Source: Candidatus Symbiobacter sp. (GTDB lineage: Bacteria; Pseudomonadota; Alphaproteobacteria; Elsterales; Elsteraceae). From it: a stretch of 13,316 nt of DNA. The notes under the pieces were generated by a model, which saw nothing but the letters and a program-made list of their open reading frames with translations, was not told the DNA's origin and ran no database searches. Positions 1-6,940 of the stretch are shown here, one piece after another; within the stretch, counting starts at the first letter, position 1; every line of letters begins with the position of its first letter. The DNA lies in NCBI GenBank assembly GCA_030054015.1, contig JASGCR010000028.1, forward strand, positions 1-13,316, written 5' to 3'. The position numbers and the translations under genes were made by a program.

Positions 1-25
1 CTTCCTAAGCAGGAAGGGGGGGTCA
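1..25. repeat. Partial copy of C7/G7 palindromic repeat, cut by window edge
   Basis: The first 25 bases match the right-hand end of the large inverted-repeat element at 8980-9216: TTCCT, a 4-base centre, AGGAA, a run of seven G, then TCA. The centre differs (AAGC here, AATC there) and the match stops after TCA. The rest of this copy lies outside the window. It sits 43 bp beyond the stop codon of the glutathione transferase gene, so its hairpin could also end transcription there. That role is inference. Confidence 0.7.
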
Positions 26-68
26 GTGACTTTTGCTACTTGTTCAGACCTTCCTTTAGATAGAAATT

Positions 69-716
69 TCAAACCTCTGGCGATTTCATGCCCTTGACCA
101 CGGCGGGGCGGGCGGAAATGGTTTTTTCCCACAGCCCGACTTTGGGGAATTTTTCGACCGGCAACCCCATCAGTTTAACCGCGGGCAGCCAGGGGTAACT
201 CACCATATCGGCGATGCTATAATCATTGCCGCCCAGAAAGGCCGTTTGGCTCAATTGGATTTCCATGACACCGAGCAAACGCGCCACCTCGTCAAAATAG
301 CGTTTTTTGGCATAGGGAACATCTTCGGAGGCATATTTAATGAAATGGAACAATTGACCGCTCATTGGGCCCAGGCCACCCATTTGCCACATCACCCATG
401 CCATGACTTGGGCGCGGGCGCGGGTCTCGGTCGGCAAAAATTTACCGGTTTTCTCGGCCAGGTAGACCAAGATCGCGCCGGATTCAAACACGGAAAGCGG
501 GGATGAGTCCTGGGCTGGCCCCGTCCAATGGTTGCTGGGGGCGTGATCGACAATGGCGGGGATGCGGCCATTGGGGTTAATTTTGATAAAATCGGGCTGT
601 TTTTGCGCCCCTTTGGCAATATCGACGACATGGGTTTGATACGCCAACCCACATTCTTCGAGCATAATCGCCACTTTGCGACCATTGGCGGTGCCATAGC
701 TGTAAAAATCAATCAT
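69..716 (-). CDS. Nu-class glutathione S-transferase (YfcG/YghU-like)
   Basis: A 215-residue cytosolic glutathione transferase that probably acts as a glutathione-dependent disulfide or peroxide reductase. The N-terminal thioredoxin-like domain (about 1-90) has the Nu-class TANG motif (residues 9-12), where Thr and Asn replace the usual Tyr/Ser/Cys. It also shows cis-proline region RIPAIVDH (51-58) and the gamma-glutamyl-binding ESGAI motif (78-82). The helical C-terminal half has WQMGGLGPM (110-118) and the N-capping SIADM motif (167-171). Length and motif order match E. coli YfcG, recalled from memory. An AGGAGA ribosome site lies 8 bases upstream of the ATG. The gene is divergent from dapB with 258 bp between starts. 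The physiological substrate cannot be read from sequence, and no glutathione-linked neighbour is present. Confidence 0.9.
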   Translation of the reverse strand: MIDFYSYGTANGRKVAIMLEECGLAYQTHVVDIAKGAQKQPDFIKINPNGRIPAIVDHAPSNHWTGPAQDSSPLSVFESGAILVYLAEKTGKFLPTETRARAQVMAWVMWQMGGLGPMSGQLFHFIKYASEDVPYAKKRYFDEVARLLGVMEIQLSQTAFLGGNDYSIADMVSYPWLPAVKLMGLPVEKFPKVGLWEKTISARPAVVKGMKSPEV

Positions 717-974
717 CTCGGACTTCTCCTAAGCGAACATCTCGTTGCGACAAATTTTTTTTAAGCCTAATTCCGCCTCAGCACAAGCGATCTATATGGT
801 GCGGAGGACATGCAACTTTTTTTACAATGGTGGTGGTATTCCCCCGATAAAATCGCGTAAGCTGTAAATAAGCTTTTATTTTGTCGCTTATTTTGCGATA
901 TAACCGCAAAACCCTATAGGTAACAAAGCAATTTTTATCTATAACCCCTTACGAGACCCCCCTGGAGGAACATG
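717..974. promoter_or_regulatory. Divergent intergenic region between gst and dapB
   Basis: This 258-bp AT-rich stretch must carry both promoters. On the plus strand, -10-like TATAAC hexamers occur at 899-904 and 941-946, but neither has a convincing -35 box 16-18 bases upstream. An inverted repeat AATAAGC/GCTTATT (867-873 and 886-892) lies just before the first. The dapB ribosome site GGAGG is at 964-968. No ORF is supported here. Confidence 0.35.
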
Positions 975-1808
975 ATGCAAAAAACGGAAAATAAAATCGG
1001 CATTGGCGTGATTGGCGCGGCTGGTAAAATGGGACGTCATATCATTCAACAAATTTTGGACGACCCCAGGACCTATCTGGCCGCCGCGGTGGTGCGGTCG
1101 AAATCCCCCATGGTGGGCAAAGATGTGGGTATCCTGACGACCGGCGACGAAAATTTGGGGGTGGTGATCAGCGAGTCGCTGGAGGCTTTGACCAAGGCCC
1201 AGGTGGTGATTGATTTTACCAACCCGGAATCCTCGGTGGCCCATGTCGGTTATGCCACGCGGTTCAAATTGCCGCTGGTGATTGGCTCGACCGGTTTTAC
1301 CGATGTACAATATAATTTCGTCCATACCGCCGCCAAAATCATTCCGGTTTTATCGGCTCCTAATTTTTCGGTGGGGGTTTCGATGGCGAAATTATTCGTC
1401 GAATTGGCGGCCCGCGCCTTGCCTGATTGGGACATTGAAATCGTCGAAATGCACCACAACCAAAAACGCGACGCGCCATCGGGTACGGCTTTGGCTTTGG
1501 GCAATGCGGCGGCGCATGGGCGCGGCGTGAAATTGGACGATGTGGCGGCGATTGGACGCGATACCAGCCAAGGGATGCGAAAACCCGGCTCGATTGGCTT
1601 TGCCGCCTTGCGCGGCGGGGATGTGATTGGCGACCACAAAGTCGTGTTTGCCAGCCAGGGGGAACGCCTGGAAATTTCGCATTTGGCGGGGGATCGGGTG
1701 ATATTTTCACGCGGCGCGGTCAATGCGGCGATTTGGTTGGTGGGCAAAAAACCTGGCCTGTACCGCATTGATCATGTGCTGGGCATGGTTGAAAGCGGCC
1801 ATGACTAA
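975..1808 (+). CDS. dapB: 4-hydroxy-tetrahydrodipicolinate reductase
   Basis: DapB reduces 4-hydroxy-tetrahydrodipicolinate with NAD(P)H in the diaminopimelate/lysine pathway, which supplies lysine and peptidoglycan cross-links. The N-terminal Rossmann domain carries GAAGKMG (residues 14-20). The C-terminal domain has the family signature VEMHHNQKRDAPSGTAL, with the substrate-binding His pair (160-161) and catalytic Lys164. The length of 277 residues is normal (E. coli 273). Two ATGs lie in tandem at 972 and 975. The second is preferred because the GGAGG at 964-968 is 6 bases from it but only 3 from the first. The 3' end overlaps the nth start by 8 bp, so the two genes are probably co-transcribed and translationally coupled. 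Confidence 0.96.
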   Translation: MQKTENKIGIGVIGAAGKMGRHIIQQILDDPRTYLAAAVVRSKSPMVGKDVGILTTGDENLGVVISESLEALTKAQVVIDFTNPESSVAHVGYATRFKLPLVIGSTGFTDVQYNFVHTAAKIIPVLSAPNFSVGVSMAKLFVELAARALPDWDIEIVEMHHNQKRDAPSGTALALGNAAAHGRGVKLDDVAAIGRDTSQGMRKPGSIGFAALRGGDVIGDHKVVFASQGERLEISHLAGDRVIFSRGAVNAAIWLVGKKPGLYRIDHVLGMVESGHD

Positions 1809-2520
1809 ATCGCCCCCAACCCAACCCGAAATTTCTGCCTCCCGACCCATGAACGCCGCCGAGATCGCGGCGTTTTTTGCCCATCTGGCCGCCGCCAACC
1901 CGTCACCGCAAACCGAGTTACATTATCGCAATCTCTTTACTTTGTTGGTGGCGGTGGTGTTGTCGGCCCAGGCCACCGATATTGCGGTCAATAAAGCGAC
2001 CAAGGCTTTGTTTGATGTCGCCGATACGCCGAGCAAAATGGCGGAATTGGGGGCGGAGGGGATTTTGCCTTATATTAAAACGATTGGGCTTGCCCCCACC
2101 AAAGCCCGCAATGTTTACGCTTTGTCGGTGATCTTGCGCGATCAATTTGGCGGTGCGGTACCAGATGCACGCGAGTCACTGGAATCTTTGCCAGGGGTTG
2201 GGCGCAAAACCGCCAATGTCGTGTTAAATGTGGGGTTTGGCGAGAACACTCTGGCGGTCGATACCCATATTTTCCGGGTCGCCAACCGCACCGGCCTGGC
2301 GGCGGGGGCGACGCCTTTGGCGGTTGAACTTGGTCTATTGGCACGCATACCGCCGACCTATTTGCATCAGGCCCATCATTGGTTGATTCTTCACGGGCGC
2401 TATGTCTGCACCGCCCGCGCCCCCAAATGCGGCAAATGCGGGGTGCGGGATTTTTGTCAATTTGGGAACAAAGCCCCTATTCCCCCCGCAACAAACCCGC
2501 CAAGGGTTGGCGCAAACTGA
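1801..2520 (+). CDS. nth: Endonuclease III (DNA glycosylase/AP lyase)
   Basis: Nth removes oxidised pyrimidines and cleaves the abasic site in base excision repair. Seen directly: the helix-hairpin-helix LPGVGRKTANVVLN (130-143) containing the Schiff-base Lys136, the catalytic Asp154 in VDTHIFRV, and a C-terminal 4Fe-4S loop C-x6-C-x2-C-x5-C (Cys203, 210, 213, 219). From the ATG at 1801 the protein has 239 residues. An alternative ATG at 1849 gives 223, nearer the E. coli length of 211. The reading frame also continues upstream of 1801 inside dapB without motif content. The start overlaps dapB by 8 bp with no strong ribosome site, consistent with translational coupling. The last 44 bp overlap, tail to tail, the end of the ABC permease gene. 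Confidence 0.95.
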   Translation: MTKSPPTQPEISASRPMNAAEIAAFFAHLAAANPSPQTELHYRNLFTLLVAVVLSAQATDIAVNKATKALFDVADTPSKMAELGAEGILPYIKTIGLAPTKARNVYALSVILRDQFGGAVPDARESLESLPGVGRKTANVVLNVGFGENTLAVDTHIFRVANRTGLAAGATPLAVELGLLARIPPTYLHQAHHWLILHGRYVCTARAPKCGKCGVRDFCQFGNKAPIPPATNPPRVGAN

Positions 2521-5173
2521 AATAACTCACCCCCACCCCCACGCCCAAGGCAGCGACCACCCCGATCCCCATCACCGCCAAACCGCGCCAGGCAAAATGG
2601 GCGGTGGCAAGATCAAGCGGCAGACCAAACACGAATTTCACCACCAAAGCCGCCCCGATAAGTCCAATCTCAACCGCCAAGCAGGATGCCACCAACCCGA
2701 CCAAAGCAAACTCCACCGCCACCGAAAAAAGCATCATCTTGCGGGTCGCCCCCAACATTTGGCAAACCCCCAGGTCGCGGGTGCGGTCTGGCAACCAAGT
2801 CATGATCACTTGCCCCACCGCCAATAACGCCGTCATCACCACCATCACGGCAATCAGGCGCGCCCCTTGTTCCAAAGCCCGCATCATGGCGAGCAATTGT
2901 TGCACCACTTCGCGGATGCTGACGATGGTGATGTTGGGAAAATCCTGTCCCATCTGGGTCATAAATTCCGCCTCTTGCGTCGGCGGGACGATGGCGGTGG
3001 CGATGTAGTTATAGGGAGTGGCCTCCAACGCCCCCGGCGCGAATAATATCGCATGGTTCAGCGACAGGCTCAGCCAATTGACGCGGCGAAGATTGGCAAT
3101 GCGGGCGGTGATGGGGCGACCCAAAATCGTCAGTGTCATGGAATCGCCCAGTTTAAGACCAAAGCCATAGGCCAGGGATTCTTCTAACGAAATCAGCGGG
3201 GTGCCAAAATCTTCGGCCTGCCACCAATTCCCCATGACCAGGCGCGAGCCATAGGGAATATCGGCACTCCAGCTAAGGCCACGATCCGATTCCACCGCCC
3301 AGGCCAGGTTGGGGGGGATGGTGATCTTCTCGATCGCCACCCCGTTTAATGCGGTGATGCGCCCGCGTATGCTGGGGGCAATTAAAAATTGCGGCGGGCG
3401 GTTGGGGCTTGCCGAACTGGTCGTATTCTTAACTCCAAACCGATCCAAGGTCTGGAGAAAATTGCTTTTTTGCGCCTGGCCAATATCGATAAAAAAATGG
3501 CTGGGGGCCTGGGCTGGGATTTGCTCGCCCAGGGCCTGGTGCAAGGCCAGGCCAATAAATACCGCCAGAGACACCAGGCTAAGGCTTAACCCCATGGCCG
3601 CAAACACCGCAATAAAGCCCCGCCTGGGCCGCGCCAGCCGCGACAGGGCAAGATTTAGGATCGGCCAAGGCGCAAAATACGGGCGAATTTTGCCACAAAT
3701 TTTCGTCAGGCCATAGGCCAAGCCGCGAAACATCCCATAGCCCAGCCCCAGCACCAGGAAAAAAACCAACCCCAAACCCCAGGGGTGAAAAGCGACCGAG
3801 GTCAGACCCGCCACAGCCATCCATCCCGCCATCACCAACAGGCGGCGAAGCCCCAGGCGGCGCGGATCAAGCCGTTCAAACCAGGTGCGACCCGCCGCCG
3901 CCAGGCTGGTTTGTTGCGGGCGAAACAACAAAGCCGGCCGCAAAGCGACCACCCGAGCCAGAGGCTCCACCAGGGCCAAAATGGCGACCAATCCGCCAAA
4001 TCCGCCCGCCATGGCCAATTTTTGCCAGGCGATATGCGCCAAAATGGGAACGCCCAGCGACCAATCTTGGTACCGCAAAAGCCATTCCAAACCAAAAGGT
4101 ATCGCCGCGCCCACCGCCAAACCAACCAAAAGGGCGGTCACCAGCAACCGCGAAATATTTAAGGCTTCGGCCAACACCACCAGGGTTGGGGTGCCGCCCA
4201 ATAATTTAATCAGGGCGAAATCGGCTTCGCGGCGTTGGATGCGATGCACCAAGCCATGCGTCACCGCCATGCCGCCCAACAGCAAAGCCGATAATCCCGC
4301 CAGGGTAAGGAAACTCTGTACCCAATCCAGGAAGCGGCGTAGGCCAGGCCTGGGATCATCCCGATCTTGCACGTGCCAGCCCGCTTCGGGCCAGGCCTGT
4401 TGCAAGGCTTGGCGAAATTGCGGCGGGGTGAGGCCAGGCGGCAAACGCAGCCAGGCCAGGCTGGAAAATAAATTCCCAGCGCGGGTCAAATCGGTCGCGT
4501 CCATCGCGCGAAGATCGATCAACATGCCAGGGGCCAGGCGGGGTCGCCCGTCGCCCGCCGCATTATTATCCTGAATCACGCCCTGCAAAATGCCGTGCCA
4601 ACCGCCCAATTGCAAGGACGCGCCGGGTTTAAACTGTCCTTGCGTCACCAATTCTTTGCCGAGCAAAGCCCCGTTATCGGCCAAATATTGCGCCAAATTC
4701 TTTGGCGTCGGCGCGTCGGTAAGGGGGGCAAAATGGCTGGCCCCGATCAAGGGATAATGTTCGGAATCAACCAGAGTTACCTCGACCAGATGGCTTGTTT
4801 GGCGGGTTTGGCTCGGTTGGCTTGTTTGGCTCGGTTGCGCCGCGGTTGGGTTGGCATTCCCCACTCTGACCATCGCGCGGGTGGTGGCGCCAAAAATCAC
4901 CTGTTGGCTGTGGGCTTGCAGCCAAGATTTTTCGGCGGGGCTAAATTCGCGCTGCGACACGGCAATTTTAACATCGCCGCCCAATAATTCCGCCCCATGC
5001 TGCTGCATCCCGGCCATCATGGCGGCGGCCAAACTGCCAATCGCCGCCATGCTCGTGACTCCCAGGCCCAGCGAGATCATGAGCAGCCCGACAAAGCCGC
5101 CTTTTCGCCCGCCGCCGGTTTGCTGGTGCCGCAATTTCCCCGCCACCAACCAGATTAATGCCAGAAATTTCAT
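2477..5173 (-). CDS. YbbP-type FtsX-like ABC transporter permease
   Basis: A large 898-residue inner-membrane permease of the FtsX/MacB (type VII) superfamily in the YbbP branch. A membrane segment at about 27-55 is followed by a large soluble, presumably periplasmic region (about 57-285). The first FtsX core lies at about 289-410, with the cytoplasmic READFALIKLLGGT stretch typical of these permeases. More membrane segments follow (about 445-480 and 519-546), then a second soluble region (about 550-765). The second FtsX core (about 770-890) has the matching RTRDLGVCQMLGAT stretch. The start overlaps the ATPase stop as ATGA (5170-5173), indicating coupled translation. Such systems usually do mechanical work on periplasmic substrates or lipoproteins rather than classic transport, and the YbbAP substrate is unknown to me. 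Odd points: a PSQT repeat at residues 113-127 and a 44-bp convergent overlap with nth. Confidence 0.88.
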   Translation of the reverse strand: MKFLALIWLVAGKLRHQQTGGGRKGGFVGLLMISLGLGVTSMAAIGSLAAAMMAGMQQHGAELLGGDVKIAVSQREFSPAEKSWLQAHSQQVIFGATTRAMVRVGNANPTAAQPSQTSQPSQTRQTSHLVEVTLVDSEHYPLIGASHFAPLTDAPTPKNLAQYLADNGALLGKELVTQGQFKPGASLQLGGWHGILQGVIQDNNAAGDGRPRLAPGMLIDLRAMDATDLTRAGNLFSSLAWLRLPPGLTPPQFRQALQQAWPEAGWHVQDRDDPRPGLRRFLDWVQSFLTLAGLSALLLGGMAVTHGLVHRIQRREADFALIKLLGGTPTLVVLAEALNISRLLVTALLVGLAVGAAIPFGLEWLLRYQDWSLGVPILAHIAWQKLAMAGGFGGLVAILALVEPLARVVALRPALLFRPQQTSLAAAGRTWFERLDPRRLGLRRLLVMAGWMAVAGLTSVAFHPWGLGLVFFLVLGLGYGMFRGLAYGLTKICGKIRPYFAPWPILNLALSRLARPRRGFIAVFAAMGLSLSLVSLAVFIGLALHQALGEQIPAQAPSHFFIDIGQAQKSNFLQTLDRFGVKNTTSSASPNRPPQFLIAPSIRGRITALNGVAIEKITIPPNLAWAVESDRGLSWSADIPYGSRLVMGNWWQAEDFGTPLISLEESLAYGFGLKLGDSMTLTILGRPITARIANLRRVNWLSLSLNHAILFAPGALEATPYNYIATAIVPPTQEAEFMTQMGQDFPNITIVSIREVVQQLLAMMRALEQGARLIAVMVVMTALLAVGQVIMTWLPDRTRDLGVCQMLGATRKMMLFSVAVEFALVGLVASCLAVEIGLIGAALVVKFVFGLPLDLATAHFAWRGLAVMGIGVVAALGVGVGVSYFSLRQPLAGLLRGE
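4791..4837. repeat. 18-bp tandem repeat inside the permease gene
   Basis: A 14-bp identical segment occurs at 4806-4819 and 4824-4837 (period 18 bp), with a degenerate further copy to 4791. On the minus strand it encodes Q-P-S-Q-T-S / Q-P-S-Q-T-R / Q-T-S, a Ser/Gln/Thr-rich linker at about residues 113-127 of the first soluble domain. The period is a multiple of three, so gain or loss of units keeps the frame. Confidence 0.75.
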
Positions 5174-5976
5174 GATGTTATGTCCTGGGTCTGGCTGTCT
5201 TTGACGATTTCCCCCGCGCCCAGGGTGATGACCCGATCACACCGCGCCGCCAGCGCGGCATCATGGGTGATCAAAACCAAATTGCGCGGCAGCCCCTGGG
5301 TTTGCCCAGATTTTTGCCCAGATTTTTGCCCGGATTTTTGTCCGGATTTCTGCCCAGATTTCTGCCAGGCGAACAATAAATCCATGACTTTGGCCCCGTT
5401 TTCTTGGTCAAGATTGCCGGTTGGCTCGTCCGCCAGCACCAAATTGGGTTCGCCAATCAACGCCCGCGCCAAGGCCACACGTTGTTGCTCGCCGCCCGAT
5501 AATTGTTCGGGAAAATGATTGAGCCGCGCCTCCAAACCCAATTCGGTTAAGGCTTGGCGGGCTTTGGCGTTGGCGTCGCGGTGTCCCGCCAATTGCAAAG
5601 GCAAGGCCACATTTTCCAAGGCAGTAAGACTGGCGATCAGGCGAAAAGATTGAAACACAATGCCCAGATGGGTGCCACGCCAGACCGCCAAGGCCGATTC
5701 AGGCAATTGGGTGATGTCGCAGCCATTAATGATCACCGCACCCGCACTTGGGCGTTCAATCCCGCCCAAAATCATTAAAAGCGAGGATTTCCCCGCCCCC
5801 GACGGGCCGATAATCGCCAGGCTTTCACCTGGCTTGCTTGTAAATGAAATTTGCCGCAAGATTGCCAGATCACCCGACAGGCTGGGCAAGGTCAGGGATA
5901 GGTTTTTTATGACCAGGCAGGGCGGGAACAGGTGGGGCGGGACGGGGCGGGGCAGGGAAAAATCGGCCTCATTCAT
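5170..5976 (-). CDS. YbbA-type ABC transporter ATPase (LolD/MacB class)
   Basis: The 268-residue nucleotide-binding subunit partnering the downstream permease. Motifs in order: Walker A GPSGAGKSS (57-65), Q-loop Gln109 in FQSF, signature LSGGEQQRVALARAL (159-173), Walker B with catalytic Glu in LVLADEPTGNLD (179-190), and H-loop His238 in LITHD. This is the LolD/MacB/FtsE pattern. The first ~18 residues are proline-rich and precede the core domain. Between the D-loop and the H-loop sits five-fold KSGQ (206-225), encoded by a 12-bp tandem repeat and not part of the normal fold. No strong ribosome site precedes the ATG. The gene heads a two-gene operon with the permease and lies divergent to tesA across a ~1-kb insert. 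All catalytic residues are intact, so I expect an active ATPase. Confidence 0.92.
   Translation of the reverse strand: MNEADFSLPRPVPPHLFPPCLVIKNLSLTLPSLSGDLAILRQISFTSKPGESLAIIGPSGAGKSSLLMILGGIERPSAGAVIINGCDITQLPESALAVWRGTHLGIVFQSFRLIASLTALENVALPLQLAGHRDANAKARQALTELGLEARLNHFPEQLSGGEQQRVALARALIGEPNLVLADEPTGNLDQENGAKVMDLLFAWQKSGQKSGQKSGQKSGQKSGQTQGLPRNLVLITHDAALAARCDRVITLGAGEIVKDSQTQDITS
5302..5361. repeat. Five 12-bp tandem repeats encoding (KSGQ)5
   Basis: Five consecutive 12-bp units (plus-strand consensus TTGCCCAGATTT) begin at 5302, 5314, 5326, 5338 and 5350. The units are not all identical (CCAG or CCGG, one TCCGG, one leading C), so the array has accumulated substitutions. On the coding strand each unit reads K-S-G-Q. 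The period keeps frame, so unit-number change would lengthen or shorten a linker in the ATPase without breaking it. Confidence 0.95.
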
Positions 5977-6198
5977 CGGCTATGACTCATTTCTGGGTAA
6001 CAAAGGAAGGTCTGAGATGGTCGGCGCGGTGCGCGGTGCGCGGTACGCTGGCTCAGTCGCCTTACGCCCTATGGCTTACGGCTTTGCTTCGCTCACGGCA
6101 AGAGAGAAAAATTTTAGCAATAACGGACAGATCATTTTGCGCGTGACAATCCAAAGTTTCCTCTTGAAAATTTAACCAAAATGCCCATAATGCATACA
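5977..6198. other. Non-coding spacer upstream of the ABC operon
   Basis: I see no supportable ORF here. The stretch must hold the minus-strand promoter for the ABC operon, but I cannot pick out a convincing -35/-10 pair. It contains three direct copies of the heptamer GCGCGGT (6024-6044) and a run of short GC-rich near-repeats (about 6058-6105). It then turns AT-rich toward the tRNA-like element. Confidence 0.5.
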
Positions 6199-6287
6199 CC
6201 TCTGATGGCGTGTATTCCGATGGGTAAGGTTGCAGGGTGCTTAGGCATCTGGCTGATGTCAGTTCGAGTCTGACCCGCCATCAGAGG
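6199..6287 (+). ncRNA. tRNA-like element or degenerate tRNA gene
   Basis: The ends (6199-6210 and 6276-6287) form a perfect 12-bp closing stem. Inside are three hairpins in tRNA order. The D-like hairpin has only 2 bp (CC/GG) around a GATGGGTAA loop. The anticodon-like arm pairs 6235-6239 with 6246-6250 (two G-T pairs) around the 6-base loop CTTAGG, which would read TAG (Leu) if real. The T-arm is textbook: 5-bp stem GTCAG/CTGAC around TTCGAGT (6258-6274). Departures from a working tRNA are the weak D-arm, the short anticodon loop, a 7-base variable region, one extra base between T-arm and closing stem, and TCA where CCA would be. It may be a decayed tRNA, a tRNA-like RNA or an attachment-site relic. 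The PBECR gene stop lies within its 3' strand. Confidence 0.4.
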
Positions 6288-6808
6288 CTGCCCTCTAACA
6301 CTACATACCCTTTGCCAATCATACCATGCAATAGCGTGAGGTCATTGCTTATTTCCCTCCCGCTTCCAATAATATTTATCACGCCTGTTGATTTTCCGCC
6401 GCTGTCACTTACGCGGCGGTGCTTGCGTACGGTATAATTCAATCGCACCACCAATTTATGGGCTTTATCTTTCCCCTTATAAATCAACAACAAAGATGCT
6501 CCTTCGGGGTGGGTGGTGTCCAACAACACCGCATCGGGGTGGTGTAAATGGTGCGGCAAATTTTTATACCAATCTTTGGGTAACAATGTATCCTTCGCTT
6601 TGTCCCCGTCTTTGGATTTCTTGGCATCACGGAACGTATGAGCAATGTCTTGGTCGCGCACGGCGATATGCGGCGTTTCAATCTCGATTCCGTGTCGCTT
6701 TGCCCCCTCAATCCAATTTTGTTTTAAGTTTCCGAGTGGGTAAATTTCGCCTTTGGGCTGAATTTTGGGAGACTGATCGACATATTCTGCGAATTTTATC
6801 GCGGTCAT
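6281..6808 (-). CDS. Stand-alone PBECR-type domain of a phage head protein (putative nuclease)
   Basis: A 175-residue protein whose C-terminal ~130 residues resemble the PBECR (phage Barnase-EndoU-ColicinE5/D-RelE-like) domain usually fused to Mu gpF-like minor head proteins. Recognisable points, numbered from the ATG at 6808, are AHTFRD with a conserved His (about 57), LPKDWYKNLPHHLHHPDAVLLD (76-97), KLVVRLNYT (118-126) and the terminal YVVLEGSL. Family assignment is from memory. The gpF head domain is absent, so this is either a phage remnant or a free nuclease/toxin. The ATG at 6808 has AAGG 8 bases upstream. A GTG at 6871 would add 21 residues but has no ribosome site. No immunity partner or other phage gene is adjacent. 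The stop codon lies within the tRNA-like element. Confidence 0.5.
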   Translation of the reverse strand: MTAIKFAEYVDQSPKIQPKGEIYPLGNLKQNWIEGAKRHGIEIETPHIAVRDQDIAHTFRDAKKSKDGDKAKDTLLPKDWYKNLPHHLHHPDAVLLDTTHPEGASLLLIYKGKDKAHKLVVRLNYTVRKHRRVSDSGGKSTGVINIIGSGREISNDLTLLHGMIGKGYVVLEGSL

Positions 6809-6940
6809 TATCAAAGCCTTGGGAAGAGTTGGTTCCGATGGCTTTATAACAGGTACAATTGGATGATACACCCCAGATTGTGGAGATGGCAGAGGCGGCG
6901 ACGTTTTGCGGGTGAATTATTTGGCAAAAGGGGGGGCAGA

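Noticed and set aside
1250..1768. Long minus-strand frame (172 codons) opposite dapB
   Set aside because: It is antisense to a clear DapB with intact motifs. The translation has no recognisable domain and is an effect of GC-rich codon usage.
3885..4574. Plus-strand frame of 229 codons opposite the ABC permease
   Set aside because: Arg/Pro/Ala-rich shadow translation with no domain, ribosome site or neighbouring logic. The minus-strand permease explains the region.
5302..5361. CRISPR array
   Set aside because: The units are 12 bp, contiguous without spacers and in frame inside an ABC ATPase gene. It is a coding minisatellite.
6199..6287. tmRNA (ssrA) or a functional tRNA-Leu(TAG)
   Set aside because: There is no tag-peptide reading frame and the piece order does not fit the permuted two-piece tmRNA of alphaproteobacteria. 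The D-arm and the 6-base anticodon loop are too poor for a standard tRNA. Kept only as tRNA-like.
6388..6849. Plus-strand frame of 153 codons opposite the PBECR gene
   Set aside because: No domain or ribosome site is apparent, while the minus-strand frame has phage-domain character.
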